A stretch of 64,000 nucleotides of DNA from a bacterium (GTDB taxonomy: Bacteria; JAGOBX01). A model generated the notes under the pieces. That model searched no databases, was not told the DNA's origin, and was given only the letters and a program-made list of their open reading frames with translations. Positions 18,088-26,089 of the stretch are shown one piece after another. Position numbers and translations under genes: made by a program. How positions within the stretch are numbered: the stretch's first letter is position 1; the number at the start of each line of letters is the position of its first letter. Where the stretch lies: positions 1 to 64,000 of the forward strand of contig JAKPEO010000110.1 of assembly GCA_029551925.1 (NCBI GenBank), read 5' to 3'.

Positions 18088-18746
18088 TTATAAAGCAGAT
18101 TATACATCACTATATTGACAAACATCTTCATTGCCGCATCGCGTAAATTGTGCGGTAAATTATGCACCCATTCGTCCTCTACACCGTCACCTATATCTGA
18201 TTGGTAGGTATAAAAAACTACTAAACGATTATTATAATGCATTCCTAATCCCTGTGCTGGCAAATTATCGTGCTCATGTATTTTCGGCGTACTATTTAAT
18301 TTATAATATGAACTATATATTTTATGTGTCTGCGGCAATTCTACTAATTCTGATTCAGGCAGAATTTTTTTTAATAATTCGCGAACAGATTTATCCAAAC
18401 CATAACAATCGTCAATATACAAAAATCCGCCGGATTTAAGATAATCGCGAATATCTCTAATTTCCTTTTCTGATAATTTTATATTTCCGTGGCCTGTTAT
18501 AAAAATCAGCGGCGCTTTGAATAGGTCTTTCTTTGTCGGTTCTATTATCTGCGGTTCCTCTGTCAAAAATTTGAATTTATTATTGAGATATTTGTGGACA
18601 TTAGGCAAACTCGTAGGGTCGGCATACCAATCGCCGCCGCCAGAATATTTCAATCTTCCAATAGAATAAATATTAACTCCAAAAATGTTTTGATTAAATC
18701 CTACTAATAAAAAAAAGCAAAAAAACAAAAATTTTATTTTTTTCAT
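18081..18746 (-). CDS. DUF4159 family secreted protein
   Basis: 221 residues with a signal peptide (residues 1-23). The mature part matches DUF4159: RLKYSGGGDWYADPTSLPN, LIFITGHGNIKLSEKE and a Gly-rich FLYIDDCYG, with a glutamine amidotransferase-like (flavodoxin-type) order of strands. A C-terminal EDEWVHNLP follows. In other bacteria the domain often occurs near MoxR/von Willebrand factor or TPR envelope genes; none is here. It probably follows the zinc-ribbon gene and CPBP protease in one transcript. Confidence 0.85.
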   Translation of the reverse strand: MKKIKFLFFCFFLLVGFNQNIFGVNIYSIGRLKYSGGGDWYADPTSLPNVHKYLNNKFKFLTEEPQIIEPTKKDLFKAPLIFITGHGNIKLSEKEIRDIRDYLKSGGFLYIDDCYGLDKSVRELLKKILPESELVELPQTHKIYSSYYKLNSTPKIHEHDNLPAQGLGMHYNNRLVVFYTYQSDIGDGVEDEWVHNLPHNLRDAAMKMFVNIVMYNLLYNY

Positions 18747-18752
18747 ATATAA

Positions 18753-19226
18753 TTATTCTTGAATTGCAAATAATTTGCGTCCCTTTGGATCAGTTAAGTC
18801 TTGCATCTCAATATTATAAATATGCGCTTTGATTTTTAATAGTTCGTTTTCAATTATTATCTGCTCGCTGTGTTTCAAAGGATAAGATAATATTTGTCTA
18901 TAACAATCTATCGCTTTTTTGTAATTTGACTGCTCTAAATATTTTTTAGCGCGAGCTTTTAAATCATTTATTTTTTCGTTAATATCTAATAAATGCTGCT
19001 TCGCTATTTCTAATTGCTCGCGCACGCGCTTTTCGTATTTCGTGCCGGCAGTAATTTCTAATGCGCGCTGCAATATTTCATATACTCCGCGATAATCTTT
19101 TTTTTGCTAATATTTTTTGACAATTAATATTATTTCCTTTAATACTGCGCGCTTTAAAAAATAATGACAACTCGGACAAACATTATTAAAAATATTTATT
19201 TTGTTTTTACATTTTGGACACTGCAT
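18753..19226 (-). pseudogene. Zinc-ribbon/TPR-like gene interrupted by an in-frame TAG
   Basis: From an ATG at 19226 the frame begins with a zinc ribbon (CPKC at residues 3-6, CPSC at 17-20) and a basic helix, then meets TAG at codon 40 (19107-19109), and continues without any frame change into a helical, TPR-like segment (YLEQSNYKKAIDCYRQILSY) to a normal stop at 18753. The two halves read as one protein: KKY-stop-QKKDYRGVYEILQRALE. Possible explanations are a point-mutation pseudogene, a sequencing error, readthrough, or re-start at a TTG at 19073 that would yield the 106-residue C-terminal part alone. TAG ends other genes here, so a changed genetic code is not supported. The start lies 5 bases after the CPBP gene stop. 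Confidence 0.7.
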
Positions 19227-19231
19227 ATTTT

Positions 19232-20956
19232 TTAAATTGCTTCTTTCATTAAAATTTTTTCTAATATTCTCGAGCTCTGTTTTACAAAATAATTCGATTT
19301 GTTGTATTTTTCGACATTTTTCAAATAATATATCGCGCGATTATTATTGCCTAATTTATAATACAAATAACCTAAATGATAATTTGTTTCTGCAAAACTT
19401 AATTTTGAAAATGTCTGTTGCTCCTGATATGATTCAAGCATCAATTTTTCGCCTAATTTCAATTCTCCGCTTTTGACATATAACCAGCCAATAGTTTCTT
19501 TTATATCAGCGCTCGGATTATCTATATTTTTCAAATATCTCTTTAATTCATCAAAATATTCAGTAAAATCTAATTCCAATTCCGCTAATGATAGCGCCAT
19601 ACTGTTTATTGTTTCTATGTATTTTTTATTTGATAGATTTTTATCTGATGCAGTCATTGCATCTAAAATTCTTTTACCGGTTTCCACAGATTTTTTATGT
19701 TCGCCGTCATAATAATAAATCATCTGTAAAATGCCCAATAATTCCGCATCTTCTTTTTTTTGTAAATCTATTGCTTTATTTATTAAACTTTCAGCATCGG
19801 AAAATCTCGACTGATTAATTAACAACAATGTTTTTAAAGACAGCAAATAATTATTTTTCAATAATTGTTCTGAATTTATCAGCGAATAAAAACTAAATGA
19901 AAATAAAATAATAAAAATCATTAAAATATTAAATGCGCTCGATAATATCAAAAATATTCGCTTTGGCGCTAAAAATAATTTTATATTATTCAATAAAAAT
20001 ATCGCTGTTGAAATGATTATAGTGCCTAAAATTATAATGCTCCATGAAATATCGCCGATAAAATACCCGTCGTTAAAAACAAAAAATATAAAACTAATGT
20101 TTATCAAACTATGCATAAAAAACGATGGAAATATATTTTCATATTTCTCAAAAAGCAGGCAAAACAAAAAACTCGAAGCAATACTTATAGGTATCATATT
20201 CGGTTCGATATGCAAAACTCCGAATATCAAGGAAGTAAGCACCGCCGCCTGTAAAAAATTAAATTTCACACGAAACGCTTTAAACATAAAGCCGCGAAAA
20301 AATATTTCTTCGATAAATGGTATGATAACGCCAAATATTATCAATGTGAAAATTAAATTGCCCAGTGTCTTTTCATTCATCAGCAGTGAAAATATTGTTT
20401 GATTAGCGGAAAATACAACACCGGTATCCAATATATATTTTATTGAAATCAAATTGAACAAAACAAAAATAAAAGAATACTTTAAAGCTTCAAAAATTGA
20501 ATTGCCTATATTTTTTTTTGAATATTTCAAACCGAGTATTGAAAAATTTTGTTTGTATTTTTTTTTTACAATAAAATATGACCCAAATAATAAAATCAAA
20601 CTATTCAAAAATGTAAAAATCACTGTATAAAACAAATATTTTTCATTTGCTATCGGCTGCAATTTCATTTGAAAAAAATTAGTTAATAAATTGGCAACCA
20701 AATATATTATCAATATCAATAAAGTTTCGTATATATGCCATAATACTATTGGAAACGGCAAATTCTGTATAAAAGACGAAAATTTTTTTTCTGTTTCAGA
20801 TATGACAAAAGAAGCGAAATCAAGACCGCAATTATTACATTTTTCATCTATAACAGATAAATCCGCGGAACAGCGCGGACATTTATAATTCCAACTTTCT
20901 ATTACTAATTTAAATTTCATTTTCTTACAAGTTTTGCATCTGTCTGAATAAATCAT
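19232..20956 (-). CDS. CPBP-family membrane protease with zinc ribbon and TPR tail
   Basis: 574 residues. The N-terminus has Cys pairs CKTC and YKCPRC plus EKCNNCG (a rubredoxin-like zinc ribbon). Then about eight hydrophobic helices hold the CPBP (Abi/CaaX protease) motifs: EEIFFRG (EExxxR), FGVLH and FFMHSLIN, giving the Glu/His metal site in the membrane. Residues about 370-574 are TPR-like helices (for example NYHLGYLYYKLGNNNRAIYYL). A membrane peptidase with an adaptor tail on the cytoplasmic or periplasmic side is inferred. The start ATG lies in the loop of a perfect hairpin and has no clear ribosome binding site. An ATG 12 codons later is an alternative but would remove the first Cys pair. 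Confidence 0.85.
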   Translation of the reverse strand: MIYSDRCKTCKKMKFKLVIESWNYKCPRCSADLSVIDEKCNNCGLDFASFVISETEKKFSSFIQNLPFPIVLWHIYETLLILIIYLVANLLTNFFQMKLQPIANEKYLFYTVIFTFLNSLILLFGSYFIVKKKYKQNFSILGLKYSKKNIGNSIFEALKYSFIFVLFNLISIKYILDTGVVFSANQTIFSLLMNEKTLGNLIFTLIIFGVIIPFIEEIFFRGFMFKAFRVKFNFLQAAVLTSLIFGVLHIEPNMIPISIASSFLFCLLFEKYENIFPSFFMHSLINISFIFFVFNDGYFIGDISWSIIILGTIIISTAIFLLNNIKLFLAPKRIFLILSSAFNILMIFIILFSFSFYSLINSEQLLKNNYLLSLKTLLLINQSRFSDAESLINKAIDLQKKEDAELLGILQMIYYYDGEHKKSVETGKRILDAMTASDKNLSNKKYIETINSMALSLAELELDFTEYFDELKRYLKNIDNPSADIKETIGWLYVKSGELKLGEKLMLESYQEQQTFSKLSFAETNYHLGYLYYKLGNNNRAIYYLKNVEKYNKSNYFVKQSSRILEKILMKEAI

Positions 20957-20978
20957 TTTTGGATTTATTCAGACAGAT
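20938..20978 (-). promoter_or_regulatory. Perfect 17-bp hairpin enclosing the CPBP protease start codon
   Basis: Arms 20938-20954 and 20962-20978 (ATCTGTCTGAATAAATC and its exact complement) flank a 7-base loop. The CPBP ATG occupies 20954-20956, at the arm/loop junction. No T-run follows on the minus strand, so it is a poor terminator for cdd. It could mask translation initiation or be a protein-binding palindrome. Confidence 0.6.
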
Positions 20979-20995
20979 ACTTGATTATTAATCTT

Positions 20996-21442
20996 TTATT
21001 TGTTTAGGTTTTCTTTGCCAAAAGAATATGGAAGAAGTTCAGCCAATGTCATTTTATAAATTTCTTTTACTTTATTTTTTTCGTCTAAATTAACGCTTAA
21101 TACAACAGCATCAGGCGTAGAAAATTCGCGTAATTTTTGTCTGCATAATCCGCACGGAGTAGGATAGCCCTGGTCGCATTTCAATACTACGGCAATAGCA
21201 ACAAGCGGCGCTTCGCCAGCATATACCATACAATTCACAGCTTGCATTTCCGCATGAGTAGTTAAAGTATAATCAGCGCTTTCAATATTACAACCTTGAA
21301 AAATTTTGCCTTTTTTAGACAGCGCCGCAGCGCCTACTTTAAAATTTGAATAAGGCGCGCAAGCGTGCTCCCGCGCTTCAATCGCCAGATTAATTAATTT
21401 TTTTTCCTTTGCTGAACACTGACTTAATTTTAAAACCTTCAT
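20996..21442 (-). CDS. cdd: Cytidine deaminase
   Basis: Deaminates cytidine/deoxycytidine to uridine in pyrimidine salvage. Zinc-site motifs are THAEMQAV (His ligand and catalytic Glu) and PTPCGLCRQKLREF (two Cys ligands). SNFKVGAAAL near the N-terminus is the substrate-binding block. About 148 residues, matching the tetrameric short form. I start at the ATG at 21442, preceded by AGGAATGGTGA. A TTG seven codons upstream is also in frame. A second, divergent deaminase of this superfamily is present at 30153. Confidence 0.93.
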   Translation of the reverse strand: MKVLKLSQCSAKEKKLINLAIEAREHACAPYSNFKVGAAALSKKGKIFQGCNIESADYTLTTHAEMQAVNCMVYAGEAPLVAIAVVLKCDQGYPTPCGLCRQKLREFSTPDAVVLSVNLDEKNKVKEIYKMTLAELLPYSFGKENLNK

Positions 21443-21521
21443 ATTTTCACCATTCCTGTTCAAAATTTAAAAAGAAAATATATTATTATATTTTATTTTA
21501 TCGCAAAATTCAATATTTTTT

Positions 21522-22577
21522 TTACGCATCATTTTTTTTATTTAAAACTGAATGCCCCGGTCCTTTGCCTATTTTACGACCCAATCGCGTAATACGATAA
21601 ATCACGCAACGACTACAGTCATCTGCGCCTTCATCAACGCATGGTTTATCCGGATACAAAAGATAAAATTTTCGATACTTTTGCGGAGTAGCATTCGGCA
21701 TAAATATATTAGCGCCGCGCTGTAATAATAAATCTCTACCGTTTTTTTGAAGAGCGTCAAAAGCAGTCGTGGCTGGAATATGCGAATATGGATTAACCAA
21801 TCGCAAAATCGCTATAATCCCCGAATAAAAATCAAAATCATATTTAAGAATATTTACACCGAGCGGCGTATCAGGATGCGGTATAAAAGGTCCTACGCCA
21901 ATCATATCAAGCGCTAATTCTCTACACAATAAAATATCATCAGCAATATCTTCAAAACTTGCTTCTGGCAAACCAATCATAAAACCAGAACCTGTTTGCA
22001 CGCCAATGCTTTTCAAATTTTTTATACATTGTATTCTAAAATCAAAATCATCATCGGGATGAATCTTTTGAAATATTTTTTTATTAGAAGTCTCAAAACG
22101 CAATAAATATCTATCCATACCGCAGTCATACCAAAATTTATAGGTTTCAATATCTCGTTCGCCAGCTGATACAGTAATAGCCAATTTTGTTTTTGCTTTT
22201 ATCTCGCTAATTATATAGCCCATTTTTTCTTTATTAAAATACATATCCTCGCCTGATTGTAAAACAACAGTCGTAAACCCATTTTTTTCGACTTTTAAAC
22301 AGTTATCAATTATTTCTTCTTCTGTCATTCTATAGCGTTTGACATTTTTATTTTTGCCGCGAATACCGCAATAATCGCAATTTTTGCGGCAGAAATTAGA
22401 AAACTCTATAATTGCGCGAATAAACACTTCATCGCCCATAATTTTAGCGCGCAGATTATCGGCAAGATTATAAATTTCCTGCTTTTTTTCTGTTGTCAAA
22501 AGCGCTATTAACTTCAAAATATCCTTTTTATCTAATGGCGCGTTATTATTGATTTTTTCTTTTATTTTGTCCAACAT
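21522..22577 (-). CDS. hydE: [FeFe]-hydrogenase maturase HydE (radical SAM)
   Basis: 351 residues. The radical-SAM cluster motif appears as FSNFCRKNCDYCGIRGKN, the HydE form CX3CX2C, followed by KRYRMTEEEI and VLQSGEDMYF. The segment GPFIPHPDTPLG and ANIFMPNATPQKYR are strong HydE blocks. A C-terminal CX7CX2C (PCVDEGADDCSRC) matches the second, variable cluster site. HydE helps build the dithiolate bridge of the H-cluster, implying an [FeFe]-hydrogenase elsewhere in the genome. HydF, HydG and the hydrogenase itself are not in this window. It is 7 bases downstream of hflX. Confidence 0.92.
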   Translation of the reverse strand: MLDKIKEKINNNAPLDKKDILKLIALLTTEKKQEIYNLADNLRAKIMGDEVFIRAIIEFSNFCRKNCDYCGIRGKNKNVKRYRMTEEEIIDNCLKVEKNGFTTVVLQSGEDMYFNKEKMGYIISEIKAKTKLAITVSAGERDIETYKFWYDCGMDRYLLRFETSNKKIFQKIHPDDDFDFRIQCIKNLKSIGVQTGSGFMIGLPEASFEDIADDILLCRELALDMIGVGPFIPHPDTPLGVNILKYDFDFYSGIIAILRLVNPYSHIPATTAFDALQKNGRDLLLQRGANIFMPNATPQKYRKFYLLYPDKPCVDEGADDCSRCVIYRITRLGRKIGKGPGHSVLNKKNDA

Positions 22578-22584
22578 TAATTTT

Positions 22585-23853
22585 TTAAAATCCCAACTGA
22601 TTTTTTAAATGAACAATATATTCTTTTTTGCCTTTTACTATTAAGTCAATTTTATCATCTATATATTCGAGTTTGTCAATTTGCAATTTCCCTATAAAAT
22701 TTGTAATAATCTTATATTTTTCAATTGGAACAACTACTTCAAATATTTCAGTATTAACATTTAAAATTTCAATGATTTTATTAATTAATAATTCTATATT
22801 TGCTCCGGTTTTTGCCGAGCCCTCAATTACATTCGGATAAATATTGCGATTTTTATGTATTTTCAAAACATTGATTTTTTCAATTTTGTCTATTTTATTA
22901 AAAAATGTTATTATCGGAATATTTCTAATTTTTAATTCATTAAAAGTTTGATATACTGCTTTAATATTATCTTCAAAAAAATCATCTGAAACATCTACAA
23001 TATGCAGTAAAATATCAGCGTAACGCACAACATCGAGCGTAGTTTTAAATGCTTCAACTAACTGATGAGGTAATTTTTTTATAAAGCCGACAGTATCGAT
23101 AAATATCACCTTTTGATTATTTGGCAAAATATATTTTCGAGCAAGTGGATCAAGCGTGGCAAATAATTGGTCTGCGACATAAGTTTCAGCATTAGTCAAT
23201 CTATTAAGCAGCGAACTTTTTCCGGCATTGGTATAACCTACTAATACTATATTCGGCGCTTCCATTCTCTCTTTACGCTGCACAAATCTCTGTTGTTCAA
23301 CATATTTTAATTTGTCTTTTAATACGGATATTCGGTCTCGTATTTTTCGTTTATCTAATTCCAATTGTTTTTCACCTGGACCGCGCGTGCCTATCATTCC
23401 CACTTGTTGAGAAAACATAGTATATTTAGAACGCAGGCGCGGAAGGTCATACATATATTTAGCCAATTCTATTTGCAGTTTGGCTTCATTAGTAGCGGCA
23501 TGCATTGCAAAAATATCAATAATTAACGCTGTTCGATCTATAACTCGCACTTTTAAATATTCTTCTAAATTACGCTGCTGCGACGGCGAAAGTTCTTCAT
23601 CAAAGATTACTAATGAAATATTATGCTTTTGACATTCAAATTTTATTTGTTCTAATTTACCTTTGCCTATATAATATTTAGCATCTATTTTATCGCGGAA
23701 TTGATGAAGTTTGGCTTTGACAATACCGCCGGCAGTTTTAGTTAAATCTTCTAATTCGTCTAATGAATGAAATATTTTTTCTTTTTCTAAATCTATATTT
23801 AGCGCTACGCCGACTAACAATACATTTTCAACATATTCATTATTTTTTATCAT
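22585..23853 (-). CDS. hflX: GTPase HflX
   Basis: 422 residues, usual length. The N-terminal HflX domain shows FDEELSPSQQRNLE and VIDRTALIIDIFA, and a central GTRGPGEKQLELDKR. The G domain follows with P-loop GYTNAGKSSLLNRL, G2/G3 ATLDPLARK and DTVGFIKKLP, and NKID. HflX is a ribosome-binding GTPase that splits or rescues stalled ribosomes. Start at ATG 23853; it follows the preceding 602-residue gene by 9 bases. Confidence 0.96.
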   Translation of the reverse strand: MIKNNEYVENVLLVGVALNIDLEKEKIFHSLDELEDLTKTAGGIVKAKLHQFRDKIDAKYYIGKGKLEQIKFECQKHNISLVIFDEELSPSQQRNLEEYLKVRVIDRTALIIDIFAMHAATNEAKLQIELAKYMYDLPRLRSKYTMFSQQVGMIGTRGPGEKQLELDKRKIRDRISVLKDKLKYVEQQRFVQRKERMEAPNIVLVGYTNAGKSSLLNRLTNAETYVADQLFATLDPLARKYILPNNQKVIFIDTVGFIKKLPHQLVEAFKTTLDVVRYADILLHIVDVSDDFFEDNIKAVYQTFNELKIRNIPIITFFNKIDKIEKINVLKIHKNRNIYPNVIEGSAKTGANIELLINKIIEILNVNTEIFEVVVPIEKYKIITNFIGKLQIDKLEYIDDKIDLIVKGKKEYIVHLKNQLGF

Positions 23854-23862
23854 ATAATTTTT

Positions 23863-25671
23863 TTAAGATGCAGTGAAACGCGATTTTGCGCGGCGCATAT
23901 CTTTTTGAATCAAATCATTATAAATTGACCCGTAGCCCTTTAAAGTTTCCTTCACATTATCAGGAAAAGGTATAGTAAACCAAAAGATCTCGCGCACTTC
24001 CTTTTTCAATTTTAATTGCCCTTTTGATTCATATTTTATCCATTTGCAATAATCGTCAACAAAACTTTCTTCTAAATTTGTCTTTGAAGCAACATACGGC
24101 TCTTTGGTTTCTGGGTCAATTTTATTTTTATACTCGTCCCAATATTTATAATATTGTCCGCTCAAGCCCTCTTCCATCCAATAAACATCAGCATTTTCTT
24201 TTGCTGTGCGCCAGCGCAAACTGCCGAGCGCATTTAATACAATATCAAAAACTGCTCCTTCTGCTAATATCGGAATTGCCACTCTTCCCGGACTTGTGCG
24301 TTTATTGCTATTATGCCATGGATCCCAACATATACCATTAGTTGCAGAACACGGCACTAATATAAAATATGGCATTATTCTATATTCAGTAAATTTTTTT
24401 TCTTCGTTTAAGCGCACTCTGACAAATAATTTTGAATCGATTTTTTCTATATCGCTAATAATTTTCAAAACTTCGCTTTTGTTCACTATTCGACTTGCTA
24501 AATTTTCGCCTGTCTTTGCTATTAATAAAGGCATTTTACTGCCTAATGGTCCTACGCATGTGTTAGTCAATGATTTAAACATCTCCATTATTTCATTTTC
24601 AAATAATAACTCTTTACCTTTTTCAAATATTTCATGTTCATCAGAAGCAATATTAGCGACAATTTCATTATTTTTTTTCGATTGCTTTTTCAAGTTTTCA
24701 AAATATGTGATTCCTAAAAACAATGCAAGCGCTTCATAATAATTTTCCTCGCTATTAGTTGTAATATTTTTTAAACGATTATAAAAGCCCTTAACTCTGC
24801 GAAATTCTTCAACCAATATATCATTATATGTAGGAGCAATTTTACCATCGTATATTGCTTTAAGCCATTCATCCGCATAATAAATATTTTCTAATTTTTC
24901 AAATAATTTAGTTTTTTTAAGGTTTTCTACTATTGTATCAATATTTGAAACAGACAATAAATTATCAGATAATATTGCGCGAAATCTCAAAAATGCTTGA
25001 TAGATAATTTCTGTTTTCTCGCCGCGCGCATATTTTTTTGCTACATCATTATAGCACTTCCAAAAATTGCTGATTATTTTTGACGAATATTCGCGCCTTT
25101 TTTCTTTTATATCGTCTGATTCCTTTGTCTTGTCAATTTTCAATAAATCCGCATATTCTTTTACTGCATTAAAAAAAACTGCAGCACCATCGCAATCAAT
25201 ATTTCTTATTAATTCATTTAACGGATCGCTGCCGAGTTCATCCGCAAATTTAGAAGTTTCGACAACTAAAATCTCTTCTAAATTTTCGCCTTGTTTTTCT
25301 AATAATGATTTTATTACATTTTCTAATTGGTCAATATTTTTTTCAGACAAATAGCAATCGCAACTATCTTTCAAAATTTTTTCAATAGTAGGATTTAATA
25401 ATTGACATATACCTATAAATTTTACCGGCTTGTCTAACATCGCATTATTTTTTTTTAATTGCGCTAATACATCAATCCCTTGTAAATTTTCTTCTGAAAA
25501 AAACGGATTGATTATAATAATATCTGGCAATTGATGCATATACGAATACAATGCGTGTTTAAGATTATCAGCAATTGAAACTTTAAAATTAAATTTTTTT
25601 AAAGTATCAGAAATTTTTGGTTTTATTTTGTCATTATTAAAATAAGCAACTAATATTTTTTGTTGTTTCAT
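23863..25671 (-). CDS. Unknown protein with an N-terminal degenerate receiver domain
   Basis: 602 residues. Residues 1-120 follow the alternating beta/alpha pattern of response-regulator receivers (KILVAYFNNDKIKPKI, LPDIIIINPFF), but the phospho-acceptor Asp position is Asn55, so it is likely not phosphorylated. Residues 130-480 are mainly helical without a motif I recognise. The C-terminal part has conserved-looking aromatic stretches: NGICWDPWHNSNKRTSPGRV, ALGSLRWRTAKENADVYWM and EIFWFTIPFPDNVKETLKGY. No membrane segments. Good ribosome binding site AAAGGA. It is upstream of hflX and hydE and may lead that transcript. Function unknown. Confidence 0.75.
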   Translation of the reverse strand: MKQQKILVAYFNNDKIKPKISDTLKKFNFKVSIADNLKHALYSYMHQLPDIIIINPFFSEENLQGIDVLAQLKKNNAMLDKPVKFIGICQLLNPTIEKILKDSCDCYLSEKNIDQLENVIKSLLEKQGENLEEILVVETSKFADELGSDPLNELIRNIDCDGAAVFFNAVKEYADLLKIDKTKESDDIKEKRREYSSKIISNFWKCYNDVAKKYARGEKTEIIYQAFLRFRAILSDNLLSVSNIDTIVENLKKTKLFEKLENIYYADEWLKAIYDGKIAPTYNDILVEEFRRVKGFYNRLKNITTNSEENYYEALALFLGITYFENLKKQSKKNNEIVANIASDEHEIFEKGKELLFENEIMEMFKSLTNTCVGPLGSKMPLLIAKTGENLASRIVNKSEVLKIISDIEKIDSKLFVRVRLNEEKKFTEYRIMPYFILVPCSATNGICWDPWHNSNKRTSPGRVAIPILAEGAVFDIVLNALGSLRWRTAKENADVYWMEEGLSGQYYKYWDEYKNKIDPETKEPYVASKTNLEESFVDDYCKWIKYESKGQLKLKKEVREIFWFTIPFPDNVKETLKGYGSIYNDLIQKDMRRAKSRFTAS

Positions 25672-25771
25672 TTTTATTTCCTTTTACATTTATTTTTTTG
25701 TAAAATACAATAATATACTTTCTGCAAATTCAGAAATTTTACATTTATCTTTTCGCGCTGCTTTAAATCAT

Positions 25772-25942
25772 CTAAAAATCTGTATAATAATGTGTCCTTA
25801 TATCGCTCAATTCAGGTCTGTATAAAAATAATATTTCTTCTGGGCGCTCGTTTATATACATATCTAAATATCTTTTTTCTTTTTCGCGATTTATAAAGGC
25901 AACATCTTTTCGATATTCAATTTTATTTACTGTTTCACTCAT
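25772..25942 (-). pseudogene. Fragment of an AAA-type ATPase (N-terminus only)
   Basis: A 56-codon frame from ATG 25942 to TAG 25772. The stretch FINREKEKRYLDMYINERP followed by EEILFLYRPE resembles the start of a family of archaeal/bacterial AAA ATPases (F-NREKEL...ILFVYGPkgsGKT). The sequence breaks off exactly where the Walker A loop should be, so this is a remnant rather than a working gene. The rest of the 25672-26089 gap (418 bp) holds no other coding signal that I can see. Confidence 0.5.
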
Positions 25943-26089
25943 ACTTATTTTCCGTTCTATACAATTAAATGCTTTATATGACAGTTTCTATATATTATTT
26001 TAAAACTTTAACATAATAAAATCAAGCATTTTTCCAAAATTTGTTCTTCGATTTTTAAATTAAAGATGAAATTTTGAATAACAAAATGA

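Noticed and set aside
19107-19109. Reassigned TAG codon
   Set aside because: asd (stop at 16135-16137) uses TAG as a normal stop, and no other in-frame TAG was noticed in conserved genes.
23863-24300. Functional output domain of a classical response regulator at the C-terminus of the 602-residue protein
   Set aside because: No helix-turn-helix, GGDEF, HD-GYP or kinase motif could be seen.
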